Assembly (NCBI GenBank): GCA_002345575.1
Contig: DDVX01000008.1
Coordinates: 117,753-181,752, forward strand
Direction of reading: 5' to 3'
From: Stutzerimonas stutzeri
GTDB lineage: Bacteria; Pseudomonadota; Gammaproteobacteria; Pseudomonadales; Pseudomonadaceae
DNA length: 64,000 nucleotides
Numbering within the stretch: position 1 is the stretch's first letter; the number at the start of each line of letters is the position of its first letter. The translations under genes and the position numbers were made by a program. Positions 39,933 to 49,959 of this stretch are shown in pieces. The notes below the pieces were generated by a model. That model saw only the letters and a list, made by a program, of their open reading frames with translations. It made no database searches and was not told where the DNA came from.

Positions 39933-40126
39933 GTACCGCTGTAGTGGAATGTCCAACCTGTGGCGCGCCGGTGGAGTGGGGGCCGCAAAGTCCGAACCGG
40001 CCGTTCTGCTCGGATCGCTGCAAACTAATCGACCTAGGCGCCTGGGCCGCGGAAGAGCACGTGATCCCGGGTGATGAGCTGGAGGACGATGTGTTTTCGG
40101 GCGACGTACCGCCGCGCCAGCATTGA
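39929..40126 (+). CDS. yacG: DNA gyrase inhibitor YacG
   Basis: A 65-residue zinc protein with the four-cysteine site CPTC (9-12) and CSDRC (28-32), an acidic tail, and the conserved [16 protein letters not shown] segment. In E. coli YacG binds GyrB and blocks gyrase activity. The start overlaps the coaE stop (ATGA) behind GAGGAGG. coaE-yacG is the usual pseudomonad order. Confidence 0.93.
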   Translation: MSTAVVECPTCGAPVEWGPQSPNRPFCSDRCKLIDLGAWAAEEHVIPGDELEDDVFSGDVPPRQH

Positions 40127-40198
40127 CGCATGCGAGGCTAAGGGTATCTGTCGCGGCATGAACGGTTTGCGCGAAAGGAATCGCCGATGGGTTGGCTG

Positions 40199-40876
40199 TT
40201 ACTCATCCTTCCAGGGCGCCTGCAGGTAACGACTTCGATTGAAGGTTTCCATCCAGTCTGGGTAGAACACCACCAATGCACTGACCACGGTGCCGTTGAT
40301 GAAAGCCTCGGGGAACATCAGTAGCCAGATAAAGCCGGCGAAGTCGTCCAGCCAGGGCGGCATCGGATAGCGGCCGTCAAAGAGCAGGATGCCGAGCCCG
40401 GCCAGAATGCAGAACAGCGCGGCCAGGCCGGCGGCAAAAAAGCCCGAAAAGAATATATAGACAAACAGATTGCGTGGCTGCAGGCGCTCGACCATCAGCG
40501 CGCATAGGTGAGTGACGCCAACCGGAATCAGTACCAGCAGTAGCCCGTTAAGGCCGAGCGCCGCCAGTTGCTGGTGGCCGATCACGGCCAGGCCGAGCTG
40601 GGCGAAGAAAGCGGCGAGAATCGCCAGTGGCCAGTCCAGCAGCAAGGTCACTGCAGTCAGGCCGATGAAGTGTACGGAAAGCCCGGAGTCGAAGTCCCGG
40701 CGAACCAGCCAAAGCAGAAAGATCGCCAGCATTGCCCCGCAAACCAGATGCTGGCGGCGTGTATCGCTGAACAGCTCCACCCAGGGCGCTCGCATGCACG
40801 CCCAGACCAGCCCGGCGGCGTAGAGCAGCCAGCCTAGAAATAGGCTGGACGGTGCGAGCAGTTCGGCGGCAATCAC
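40199..40876 (-). CDS. CbiM-like energy-coupling factor transporter permease
   Basis: A 225-residue inner-membrane protein with six or seven helices, related to the CbiM/substrate-capture family (GLSVHFIGLTAVTLLLDWPLA, GLNGLLLVLIPVGVTHL, FPEAFINGTVVSALVVFYPDWMETF). Such permeases bind cobalt, nickel or vitamins. No partner ATPase or CbiQ/CbiN gene is nearby, so it is an orphan and its substrate is unknown. It is convergent with coaE-yacG. Confidence 0.8.
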   Translation of the reverse strand: MIAAELLAPSSLFLGWLLYAAGLVWACMRAPWVELFSDTRRQHLVCGAMLAIFLLWLVRRDFDSGLSVHFIGLTAVTLLLDWPLAILAAFFAQLGLAVIGHQQLAALGLNGLLLVLIPVGVTHLCALMVERLQPRNLFVYIFFSGFFAAGLAALFCILAGLGILLFDGRYPMPPWLDDFAGFIWLLMFPEAFINGTVVSALVVFYPDWMETFNRSRYLQAPWKDE

Positions 40877-41219
40877 GTGGCTCTCCTCGTCGCGGATCGT
40901 TATCGAAGGCTGGCGAAGTATAAATGGTGCAGGTGAGACTGATGATCCAACTACTGGTTCGCGGAGGTGCTGTGTTTGCCGGGGGTAAGAATGCTCACAG
41001 GCGAGGCTGTTCGGGCCGCTGCGGGCCCTGTCGGCGTATGTAAGTCGAAGCTGCTTGCTATTTCGCTGGTAATCGGGATAATTCCGCAGCCTGTCGCCGG
41101 GGATGCCTAGCCCGCCGACGCAAAAAATAGTGCAGGGGATGCCAAGCCTGCCAAATCACTGCCGTAGCGGACGCGCTGACCCGAGCCCCCGATAGCGTCT
41201 GTTTCCGGCTGTCCTGGCC

Positions 41220-41248
41220 TTGCCAGGGCGAGCACCATTCAGTAAGAT
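41220..41248 (+). promoter_or_regulatory. rplM: Sigma-70 promoter of rplM-rpsI
   Basis: TTGCCA (41220-41225) and TAAGAT (41243-41248) are 17 bp apart, giving a start near 41255. The short leader contains a CAGGG-N4-CCCTG hairpin just before the rplM ribosome site, a possible target for L13 autoregulation. The rest of the 413-bp gap (40877-41289) shows only an 18-bp imperfect direct repeat (41099-41116 and 41135-41152). Confidence 0.65.
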
Positions 41249-41289
41249 TCGCCGTCTTATTTTCAGGGCGGCCCCTGAGGCTATAACGA

Positions 41290-41718
41290 ATGAAGACTTT
41301 TACTGCTAAACCGGAAACCGTCAAGCGCGACTGGTTCGTCGTCGACGCTGCCGGCCAGACCCTGGGTCGTCTGGCAACCGAGATCGCTAGCCGCCTGCGT
41401 GGCAAGCACAAGGCGGAATACACCCCTCACGTCGATACCGGCGACTACATCGTCGTTATCAATGCCGAGCAAGTGCGTGTTACCGGTGCTAAAACCACCG
41501 ACAAGATGTACTACTCCCACACCGGCTTCCCGGGTGGCATCAAGTCGATCAACTTCGAAAAGCTGATCGCCAAGGCGCCAGAGCGTGTGATCGAGACCGC
41601 GGTCAAGGGCATGCTGCCTAAGAACCCGCTGGGTCGCGACATGTATCGTAAGCTGAAGGTGTACAAGGGTGCCAGCCATCCGCACGCCGCTCAGCAACCC
41701 CAAGAACTGAAGATTTAA
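41290..41718 (+). CDS. rplM: 50S ribosomal protein L13
   Basis: A 142-residue ribosomal protein of the large subunit, of typical length. Signature blocks [38 protein letters not shown] and [21 protein letters not shown] are intact. GAGG precedes the ATG. It is co-transcribed with rpsI, 14 bp downstream. Confidence 0.99.
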   Translation: MKTFTAKPETVKRDWFVVDAAGQTLGRLATEIASRLRGKHKAEYTPHVDTGDYIVVINAEQVRVTGAKTTDKMYYSHTGFPGGIKSINFEKLIAKAPERVIETAVKGMLPKNPLGRDMYRKLKVYKGASHPHAAQQPQELKI

Positions 41719-41732
41719 CGGAATAGTTCATT

Positions 41733-42125
41733 ATGTCGGCGACTCAAAATTACGGCACTGGCCGTCGCAAGACCGCAACCGCGCGCGTTTTCCTGCGCCC
41801 CGGTACTGGCAAGATCTCCATCAACAATCGCGAGCTGGAGAATTTCTTCGGCCGTGAAACTGCTCGGATGGTTGTTCGTCAGCCGCTTGAGCTGACTGAA
41901 ACCGGTGAGAAGTTCGACGTCTACGTCACTGTGCTCGGTGGCGGCGTAAGCGGCCAGGCTGGCGCGATCCGTCACGGCATCACTCGTGCTCTGATGGAGT
42001 ATGACGAGACTCTTCGCCCCGCTCTGCGCAAGGCAGGCTTCGTAACTCGCGATGCCCGTGAAGTCGAGCGTAAGAAAATCGGTCTGCGCAAAGCGCGTAA
42101 GCGTCCGCAGTACTCGAAGCGCTAA
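41733..42125 (+). CDS. rpsI: 30S ribosomal protein S9
   Basis: A 130-residue small-subunit protein ending in the universal basic tail [12 protein letters not shown], whose last residues reach the P-site t[26 protein letters not shown] opens it. It is second in rplM-rpsI and is followed by an intrinsic terminator. Confidence 0.99.
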   Translation: MSATQNYGTGRRKTATARVFLRPGTGKISINNRELENFFGRETARMVVRQPLELTETGEKFDVYVTVLGGGVSGQAGAIRHGITRALMEYDETLRPALRKAGFVTRDAREVERKKIGLRKARKRPQYSKR

Positions 42126-42135
42126 TCAAGGCTTC

Positions 42136-42177
42136 AAAAAAAGCGTCCAGCTTCTATCGAAGCTGGGCGCTTTTTTT
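42136..42177 (+). terminator. Intrinsic terminator after rpsI
   Basis: A 13-bp stem, AGCGTCCAGCTTC (42142-42154) pairing with GAAGCTGGGCGCT (42159-42171) with one mismatch, has a four-base loop, a preceding A-run and a following run of seven Ts. Confidence 0.93.
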
Positions 42178-42376
42178 ATGGGAAATTTTCCTCATGCGAC
42201 AGTGTGTCGCGTGCTCTGAGGCCCGGCTTTAGCGGCTTGCGGCTAGCTTGTGACAGCTTATTGCCTTGTCTTATGAGGGGGTTTTCTTTACCATTTGGCG
42301 AATTTTTAGCGGCCTGATTTTACGTAGTAGACGCCTGCTTTCGGTAGGCCATAAGAAACTGATGGGAGACGACTGA

Positions 42377-42970
42377 ATGAGCAATGACGGCGTGAATGCT
42401 GGCCGGCGTCGCTTCCTGGTAGCTGCTACTTCGGTAGTGGGTGCTGCAGGAGCGGTGGGGGCCGCGGTCCCGTTTGTGGGATCGTGGTTTCCAAGTGCCA
42501 AGGCCAAGGCGGCCGGGGCACCGGTTAAGGTGAATATCAGCAAGATTGAGCCGGGCCAGCAAATGGTCGCCGAGTGGCGCGGGCAGCCGGTATTCATCCT
42601 GCGTCGTAGCGAGGAGGCGCTTGCCAACCTAGGCAAGCTGACCGACACGGTTGCCGATCCTAACTCCGAAGCTTCCGAGCAGCCGACCTACGTCGACCCT
42701 CAGGTTCGTTCGATCAAGCCCGAGCTGCTGATTGTTGTTGGGCTCTGCACGCACCTTGGGTGCGCTCCTGCTTTCCGTCCGGAAGTGGCTGCAGCCGATC
42801 TGGGTGCTGATTGGCTGGGCGGTTATTTCTGCCCGTGCCATGGTTCGAAATATGACATGGCTGGCCGCGTCTACAAGGGGCAGCCTGCGCCCTTGAACCT
42901 GCCGGTTCCCCCTCATTCGTACGAGACTGACTCTGTGGTCGTCATCGGCGTTGATCAGGAGAACGCGTGA
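42377..42970 (+). CDS. petA: Ubiquinol-cytochrome c reductase Rieske iron-sulfur subunit
   Basis: A 197-residue subunit of the cytochrome bc1 complex with a Tat-type anchor (AGRRRFLVAATSVVGAAGAVGAA) and a periplasmic Rieske domain with 2Fe-2S motifs CTHLGCAP and CPCHGSKYD. It passes electrons from ubiquinol to cytochrome c1. The complex also feeds denitrification enzymes. GGGAG precedes the start. petB begins on the last base of its stop. Confidence 0.97.
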   Translation: MSNDGVNAGRRRFLVAATSVVGAAGAVGAAVPFVGSWFPSAKAKAAGAPVKVNISKIEPGQQMVAEWRGQPVFILRRSEEALANLGKLTDTVADPNSEASEQPTYVDPQVRSIKPELLIVVGLCTHLGCAPAFRPEVAAADLGADWLGGYFCPCHGSKYDMAGRVYKGQPAPLNLPVPPHSYETDSVVVIGVDQENA

Positions 42971-44181
42971 TGAGCAAGTTCATGGAATGGATTGATGCGC
43001 GCTTCCCCGCGACCAAGATGTGGGAAGACCATCTCAGCAAGTATTACGCTCCGAAGAACTTCAACGTTCTGTACTTCTTTGGCTCTCTGGCCCTGCTGGT
43101 ACTGGTCAACCAGATCCTGACCGGCATCTGGCTGACGATGAGCTTTGAGCCGTCTGCAGAAGGCGCGTTCGCCTCCGTCGAATACATCATGCGTGATGTG
43201 GAGTACGGCTGGATCCTGCGCTATCTGCACTCCACGGGTGCTTCGGCGTTCTTCGTCGTGGTTTACCTGCACATGTTCCGCGGCATCCTCTACGGCTCTT
43301 ACCAGAAGCCGCGCGAGCTGGTGTGGATCTTCGGCATGATGATCTACCTGGCGCTGATGGCTGAAGCCTTCATGGGCTACCTGCTGCCTTGGGGACAAAT
43401 GTCCTACTGGGGTGCCCAGGTGATCATCTCGCTGTTCGGTGCCATTCCGGTAATCGGTGCGGATCTGACTCAGTGGATCCGCGGTGACTACCTGATCTCC
43501 GGCATTACGCTGAACCGCTTCTTTGCACTGCACGTGATTGCTCTGCCTATCGTGATTCTCGGTCTGGTGGTTCTGCATATCCTGGCGCTGCATGAAGTGG
43601 GTTCGAACAACCCGCTGGGCGTTGATATCAAGAAGAACAAGGATGAAGCGGGCGTGCCTCTGGATGGCATTCCGTTCCACCCGTACTACACCGTCAAGGA
43701 CATCGTTGGCGTAGTAGTGTTCCTGTTCGTCTTCTGCGCCATCGTGTTCTTCTTCCCGGAAATGGGCGGTTACTTCCTGGAGAAGCCCAACTTCGAGCCG
43801 GCGAACGCGTTCAAGACTCCCGATCACATCGCGCCGGTGTGGTACTTCACGCCTTACTACGCGATTCTGCGTGCCGTTCCGGACAAGCTCCTGGGTGTGA
43901 TAGCCATGGGTGCTGCGATTGCTGTCCTGTTCGTGCTGCCCTGGCTGGACCGTAGCCCGGTCAAGTCCATGCGTTACAAGGGCTGGATGAGCAAGGTCGC
44001 GCTGATCCTGTTCTGCATCTCCTTCGTCATCCTCGGCGTACTGGGTGTGCTCTCTCCGACTCCTGAGCGGACCCTGGTATCGCGGATCTGTACGTTCATC
44101 TATTTTGCGTACTTCATCCTGATGCCGTTCTACACCAAGCTCGAGAAGACCAAAGTAGTTCCGGAAAGGGTGGATGGCTGA
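42970..44181 (+). CDS. petB: Cytochrome b subunit of the bc1 complex
   Basis: A 403-residue polytopic membrane protein with two b-type haems. Helix B and D histidines are seen in HSTGASAFFVVVYLHMFRG and in NRFFALHVIALPIVILGLVVLHILALHEVG; the quinol-site PEWY-type motif appears as TPYYAILRAVP preceded by HIAPVWYF. The ATG at 42970 overlaps the petA stop by one base; a GTG three bases earlier is possible. petC starts on its last base. Confidence 0.97.
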   Translation: MSKFMEWIDARFPATKMWEDHLSKYYAPKNFNVLYFFGSLALLVLVNQILTGIWLTMSFEPSAEGAFASVEYIMRDVEYGWILRYLHSTGASAFFVVVYLHMFRGILYGSYQKPRELVWIFGMMIYLALMAEAFMGYLLPWGQMSYWGAQVIISLFGAIPVIGADLTQWIRGDYLISGITLNRFFALHVIALPIVILGLVVLHILALHEVGSNNPLGVDIKKNKDEAGVPLDGIPFHPYYTVKDIVGVVVFLFVFCAIVFFFPEMGGYFLEKPNFEPANAFKTPDHIAPVWYFTPYYAILRAVPDKLLGVIAMGAAIAVLFVLPWLDRSPVKSMRYKGWMSKVALILFCISFVILGVLGVLSPTPERTLVSRICTFIYFAYFILMPFYTKLEKTKVVPERVDG

Positions 44182-44990
44182 TGAAAAAGCAATTTGCTGC
44201 ATTGATTCTTGCGCTGGTGCCGGCATTCGGCTTTGCCGCCGCCCCTAGTGTTGCTCTGGACAAGGTCGAAATCGACCTGACCGACAAGGCAGCCATGCAG
44301 GACGGTTTGAAGACGTTCGCCAACTACTGCATGGGTTGTCACAGCGCGAAGTATCAGCGCTTCGAGCGCGTGGCTACCGATCTTGGCATTCCTGAGGATG
44401 TCATGATGGAAAACATCGTCTTCAGCGATGCCAAGTTTGGCGATCACATGAAGATCGGCATGACGCCAGATGATGCCAAGGTCTGGTTCGGCGCAGCTCC
44501 GCCGGATCTGACGCTGGTTGCACGAGTGCGTGGCAATGACTGGCTGTATTCCTACATGCGCAGCTTCTATGTGGATCCGGCACGCCCCTACGGCTACAAC
44601 AACACAGTGTTCCCGAACGTAGGCATGCCCCATGTTCTGGAGCAACTGCAGGGTCGTCAGGTTCTGCCGAGCACACTGCCAGAAGGCGAGTCAGTGGCTT
44701 GTAAGCAGGTTCAGGTCGTCGAGAATGGCCGCAAGCAGTTCGATCCTCTGACCGGCACGCCAATTACTCACGAAGACTGTGAGCAACTGACAGTTATTCC
44801 GGGTAGTGGTGAGCTTAGCGAGGCCGAGTACGACGAGAAGATCAAGAATCTGGTAACCTTCCTGGCTTACTCGGCTAACCCGGTCAAGCTGGAAAGCCAG
44901 CGCATCGGCATATATGTGCTGCTGTTCCTGGCGGTCTTCTTCGTGTTCGCTTACCTGCTCAAGCGTGAGTACTGGAAAGACGTTCACTGA
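44181..44990 (+). CDS. petC: Cytochrome c1
   Basis: A 269-residue subunit with a Sec signal (MKKQFAALILALVPAFGFAAA), the haem motif CMGCH near 50, the axial Met region (GMPHVLEQLQGRQ) and a C-terminal membrane anchor (IGIYVLLFLAVFFVFAYLLKR). Completes the bc1 complex. Its start overlaps the petB stop (TGATG), and a strong terminator follows. Confidence 0.97.
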   Translation: MKKQFAALILALVPAFGFAAAPSVALDKVEIDLTDKAAMQDGLKTFANYCMGCHSAKYQRFERVATDLGIPEDVMMENIVFSDAKFGDHMKIGMTPDDAKVWFGAAPPDLTLVARVRGNDWLYSYMRSFYVDPARPYGYNNTVFPNVGMPHVLEQLQGRQVLPSTLPEGESVACKQVQVVENGRKQFDPLTGTPITHEDCEQLTVIPGSGELSEAEYDEKIKNLVTFLAYSANPVKLESQRIGIYVLLFLAVFFVFAYLLKREYWKDVH

Positions 44991-45013
44991 TCTTCCGCTG
45001 TTCCGTTGTAAGT

Positions 45014-45045
45014 CGCGCGCGCCCTTTTGGGCGCGCGCGTTTTTC
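45014..45045 (+). terminator. Intrinsic terminator after petC
   Basis: CGCGCGCGCCC (45014-45024), loop TTTT, GGGCGCGCGCG (45029-45039), then five Ts. A perfect 11-bp stem. Confidence 0.95.
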
Positions 45046-45073
45046 TGCATATATGAAATCCTAGGAGGGCGCT

Positions 45074-45691
45074 ATGGCTGCGACCAATCGAATGGTCTGC
45101 TATTCCGATCCCGCCGATCATTATTCGCATCGGGTGCGTTACGTATTGGCTGAGAAGGGTGTCGGCGTCGAGATAATCGATGTTGACCCCGCGAAATGCC
45201 CGGATAGGCTGAGCGAGGTGAATCCATATGCCAGCGTTCCGACGCTGGTGGATCGCGACCTCGCGCTGTACGAGCCAGGCGTGATCACCGAGTATCTAGA
45301 GGAGCGTTATCCGCATCCTCCGCTACTTCCGGTCTACCCTGTTGCCAGAGCCAATACCCGGCTGCTGGTGCATCGTATTCAGCGTGACTGGTGTGCGCTG
45401 GTGGATATCGTGACTGATCGGAAAACCACCGAAAAGGCACGGGAGCAGGCGCGTAAGGAATTGCGTGAAAGTCTCACGGGGGTTTCTCCGGTCTTTACCG
45501 AAAAAGCCTATTTCATGAGTGACGAGATCAGTTTGGTGGACTGTTGTCTGCTGCCGATTCTCTGGCGTCTGCCTGCGCTTGGTATAGAGCTGCCGCCGGC
45601 AGCCAAGCCGTTGCTCGACTATATGGAAGTCAACTTTGCTCGCGAAGCTTTTCAGGCGAGTCTGTCCGCCGCTGAGCGCAATATGCGCTAA
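45074..45691 (+). CDS. sspA: Stringent starvation protein A
   Basis: A 205-residue protein with a glutathione-transferase fold but no catalytic role. It binds RNA polymerase and alters transcription in stress; in pseudomonads it also affects virulence and stress genes. N-terminal thioredoxin-like part ([23 protein letters not shown]) and the [15 protein letters not shown] and [14 protein letters not shown] segments are typical. AGGAGG lies before the ATG. Confidence 0.96.
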   Translation: MAATNRMVCYSDPADHYSHRVRYVLAEKGVGVEIIDVDPAKCPDRLSEVNPYASVPTLVDRDLALYEPGVITEYLEERYPHPPLLPVYPVARANTRLLVHRIQRDWCALVDIVTDRKTTEKAREQARKELRESLTGVSPVFTEKAYFMSDEISLVDCCLLPILWRLPALGIELPPAAKPLLDYMEVNFAREAFQASLSAAERNMR

Positions 45692-45770
45692 CAGGCCCTG
45701 AAGGCATAGGCAAGACAGATAACACAGGGCGTTTACAGTCTTAGAGCCATCGATGGCTTGGCCAGGCGGT

Positions 45771-45882
45771 GAGTGCGGCGAATCAAAACAGGCGAGGGCG
45801 CTTTGAGCTACTCGCCTCGTTTGCCCTTCGGGTCTGTGGCTGCAAGTGGCTTGCCGAGCCTGTTGTTAACGCAATATTGCCA
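45771..45882 (+). repeat. Dispersed intergenic repeat, copy B
   Basis: Its ends match copy A at 5999-6084: the left block contains GCGAATCAAAACAGGCGAGG and the right block GAGCCTGTTGTTAACG followed by CAATATTGCC. The middle is about 26 bp longer and different. It lies between sspA and sspB, 40 bp before the sspB start. Confidence 0.65.
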
Positions 45883-45922
45883 GTGCAGGGAGCTTTACAG
45901 CGGCCTGCCAGGAGAGGTAATC

Positions 45923-46333
45923 ATGAATTCAAGCCGTCCCTACTTGGTTCGCGCGCTATATGAGTGGATGGTCGATAACGACTGTACGCCGCATCTGCTG
46001 GTGGATGTCGAGTATCCCGGTGTCCAGGTGCCGGCGGGTTTCGCCAGCGATGGGCAGATCGTGCTCAACGTGGCTCCTAGCGCCGTTCGTAATCTGCAGA
46101 TGGATAACGAGGCGATCAGTTTCGACAGTCGCTTCGGCGGCGTTCCGCATAGCTTGCATGTGCCGGCTGCGGCAGTAATGGCGATCTATGCGCGGGAAAA
46201 TGGCCAAGGAATGGTCTTCGAGATCGAGCCGCCATCTGACGATACGCCCGATGATGGGGCTTCTGCTACGGACGCAGGCGCCGCGCCACGTCCTGCCTCG
46301 GCGGGCCGGCCCAGCTTGAAGGTCGTCAAATAA
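45923..46333 (+). CDS. sspB: ClpXP protease specificity-enhancing factor
   Basis: A 136-residue adaptor that delivers ssrA-tagged proteins to ClpXP. Substrate-binding domain at 1-110 (SRPYLVRALYEWMVDNDCTPHLLVDV, SFDSRFGGVPHSLHVP), then a flexible linker, and the C-terminal ClpX-binding tail RPSLKVVK. The ATG at 45923 follows GGAGAGG; a longer frame from 45773 crosses the dispersed repeat and is not real. It is downstream of sspA. Confidence 0.95.
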   Translation: MNSSRPYLVRALYEWMVDNDCTPHLLVDVEYPGVQVPAGFASDGQIVLNVAPSAVRNLQMDNEAISFDSRFGGVPHSLHVPAAAVMAIYARENGQGMVFEIEPPSDDTPDDGASATDAGAAPRPASAGRPSLKVVK

Positions 46334-46372
46334 GAAGCTCAGAGAGCTGACAGGGGTTCTGAGGGTTGGAGA

Positions 46373-46411
46373 GGGCTGTGCCGCAAGCCTGGCTGGCTTG
46401 TAGTGCAGCCC
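46373..46411. terminator. Dyad between convergent sspB and dolP
   Basis: GGGCTGTGCCGCAAGCC and GGCTTGTAGTGCAGCCC pair imperfectly around a five-base loop. Located in an 88-bp convergent gap, it may serve both genes. Confidence 0.45.
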
Positions 46412-46421
46412 CAGCCTTTGC

Positions 46422-47698
<1,277 letters not shown>

Positions 47699-48067
47699 TC
47701 AGGCGTCGAACGCATTGCGGATCCAGTTGGGTTTCACTGTGCTGCTGGACGCTTCGATTGCTACTGCATCAAAGCGGCATGGGTGGTTGGACCAGCGTTT
47801 TTCCTTTTGCAGAAACAGCTGAGCCGCATGAATCAGCTTCTGTTGTTTGCGTCTGTCGATGCTTTCCAGGGCGCCACCCCAGGCGCTGTGGCGTCTATAG
47901 CGAACTTCGATGAATACTACTGTATCGCCATCGAGCATGACTAGATCAAGCTCGCCGCCGCGGCACAGCCAGTTGCGCTTTAACAGGCGCAGGCCCTGCT
48001 GCTCCAGATGATGGAGCGCCCGGTCTTCAGCCTGGCGCCCGCTAGTCTGGTTCTCAGTGCTGCTCAA
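47699..48067 (-). CDS. yraN: UPF0102 family protein YraN
   Basis: A 122-residue protein with a restriction-endonuclease-like fold. The nuclease-type core is seen as AEDRALHHLEQQGLRLLKRNW, RGGELDLVMLDGDTVVFIEVRYR (D and E-x-R residues). Function unknown. It overlaps the end of lpoA by 14 bp, and the two are co-transcribed. Confidence 0.93.
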   Translation of the reverse strand: MSSTENQTSGRQAEDRALHHLEQQGLRLLKRNWLCRGGELDLVMLDGDTVVFIEVRYRRHSAWGGALESIDRRKQQKLIHAAQLFLQKEKRWSNHPCRFDAVAIEASSSTVKPNWIRNAFDA

Positions 48068-49838
48068 GCTGCGTTTCCCCGAGGGGCTGGACTGTGCCGT
48101 CGCGGAACTCGGCCCATGGCAGGCGGCGTTCGATTCGCCGCTCGGGTGTCAGGGTGAGCGTACCGGAAAGGCCGTCCAGCTGTGTTTCCGGGAGTGCCAG
48201 TAGTTGGTTCAGGCGTGGTGCCAGCAAATAGGCGTCGGCGCCCATTGCGTAGAGCCGCCCGAGGCTGCCGCGCGCTTGCGGCCATTTGCTTTCGATCTGT
48301 TGGCGCAAGGGTAGGTTGGCATCCAGCAGCCAAGGAGTTTCGGTGAAACGAATGCCTTCCAGGTCAAGGTACTGGCTGCGGTTGTCCGTTGCGGCATGCA
48401 GGTGGGAGGTGGCGTATACCGGAAGGTCGCCTGCGTACTGGAAGATCAGGGTGGGTTTGACCTGCTGGGCCTGCTGCGGAGTGGCGGCAAGAAACAGAAA
48501 GTCGACGTCCTGGCGGCGTGTGGGTTGTGCCTGCAGGTTGCTGCTGGAGTTGCCGCCGCTGCGGACCTGCAGCAGATCAGCGATCTGACTGGCAAGGGCG
48601 ACGGGTTCAGCCAATGGTTCTGCGGCTACCACGGTGCCGCCCTGTTCCTGCCATTGACGGCGAAAGGCATCCAGCACGCGATTGCCCCATTCGCCACGAG
48701 GCGTCAGGGCTACAGCGCGTCGATGGCCGTCGTCCCAGGCGCGGCGTGCCACTTCCCGCGCTTCGTCCTCGGCAGCCAGGCCGAACTGAAATAATTGTGG
48801 CGGCTGCGTTTGGTCTGCATCGCTGTAGTTGAGCGCCAGAGTAGTGATTGGGAGCTGGTCACGGTCGGCGAGCTGTCGCACCAGAGCTTTGTCCAGTGGA
48901 CCCACCACCAGTTCCACGCCAGAGGCTGCGGCCTGCTGATAGAAGGTTTCCATGGAAGAGAAGCGAGTGCTGTCGAACAGCTCAATCTTCAGGTCTTGGT
49001 CTGCCTCCAGGTGGGCGGCTAGAAAGCCGTCGCGCAAGGCGCGTGCGACGCTGGCCAGTGGGCCATTCATTGGCAGCAGCAGGGCAACGTGTGACAGCGG
49101 ACGATCAGCCAGCTCGCGTAGTGTTACCAGTGCCTCGGGCAGCTGTATTGCAGCAGGGTGGCCGGGGTTCTGCTGCACCCAGCTATCAATGGCCTGCTGC
49201 TGCTGAGTCAGCGTGGGGGATTGCTTCAGCATGGCTGCCAGCGATAGCCAGCCGGATAGGTCTTGGTCGGCGACAGGCTGTAGCTGGCTAGTCGGCAGGC
49301 CCGATACCAGCGACCAGATCTTCTGGTGGTTCTGCGCCGCGGCGTCACCGCTCAGCAAAGGGGCGACGAATGTCCGCTCGCGGGCCGCTTCTAACGGTTG
49401 GTTGTCGGCTTCGAATGCTTGCGCGCGAGCTAGTTGGCTGCGCAATTGCTGCTCAACTGGCAGCTCTGCGAGGCGTCCGAACGCCGGGTGTCGCAGGGCC
49501 TGCAGGGCGCGCTGTGGGTCGTTGGCGGCGAGTGCCAGCTCAGCGTTCAAAGTACTGGCGAAGATCTGTTGCGCTGGCGGCAGTTGCTCGATAGCAACCT
49601 GCTCCAAGATTGCGCGGGCTTGGTCGAGGTTGCCCTGACGAATGCTCTGGTCGGCCGCGGAAAGGCGCAGAAGTGCGGCCTTGGCCGGGTCGCTGGCGTC
49701 GGCTTCTTTCAACAGCTGCTGAGCCGAAGCCTGGGGCGTGCGAGGCAGTTCGCCGAGAGTGGATTCGGGCGAGCTGGCACAGGCCGAAAGGATGACTGCG
49801 ATGCAGATCAAGAGAAGCGGGCGTAAGCGGGCCATCAT
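48054..49838 (-). CDS. lpoA: Penicillin-binding protein activator LpoA
   Basis: A 594-residue outer membrane lipoprotein that activates the peptidoglycan synthase PBP1A. The signal peptide ends in lipobox LSAC (Cys about 19), the N-terminal half is TPR-like helical repeats, and the C-terminal half is a type I periplasmic-binding fold (HVALLLPMNGPLASVARALRDGFLAA near 340). The start MMARLRPLLL (49838) suits the signal peptide; a longer frame to 50192 runs into divergent rsmI. Confidence 0.94.
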   Translation of the reverse strand: MMARLRPLLLICIAVILSACASSPESTLGELPRTPQASAQQLLKEADASDPAKAALLRLSAADQSIRQGNLDQARAILEQVAIEQLPPAQQIFASTLNAELALAANDPQRALQALRHPAFGRLAELPVEQQLRSQLARAQAFEADNQPLEAARERTFVAPLLSGDAAAQNHQKIWSLVSGLPTSQLQPVADQDLSGWLSLAAMLKQSPTLTQQQQAIDSWVQQNPGHPAAIQLPEALVTLRELADRPLSHVALLLPMNGPLASVARALRDGFLAAHLEADQDLKIELFDSTRFSSMETFYQQAAASGVELVVGPLDKALVRQLADRDQLPITTLALNYSDADQTQPPQLFQFGLAAEDEAREVARRAWDDGHRRAVALTPRGEWGNRVLDAFRRQWQEQGGTVVAAEPLAEPVALASQIADLLQVRSGGNSSSNLQAQPTRRQDVDFLFLAATPQQAQQVKPTLIFQYAGDLPVYATSHLHAATDNRSQYLDLEGIRFTETPWLLDANLPLRQQIESKWPQARGSLGRLYAMGADAYLLAPRLNQLLALPETQLDGLSGTLTLTPERRIERRLPWAEFRDGTVQPLGETQLEQH

Positions 49839-49959
49839 GTGGTCATTCCTGGAAGCGCTGGCGAAGAACGCTCGATTGTACCCAAGCCCCGATGGTGCTG
49901 CGATGTTCTGGGCGTTAATAGCGTTACAATGCTCGTTTTCGAGACCTGAGGTACGCTCT

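Noticed and set aside
41099..41152. Imperfect 18-bp direct repeat upstream of rplM
   Set aside because: Lies more than 100 bp before the likely promoter with no matching regulator; could be chance.
42955..44226. Long open frame (423 codons) antisense to petB
   Set aside because: Charged, Q/H/R-rich product typical of antisense of a membrane protein gene; petB is unambiguous.
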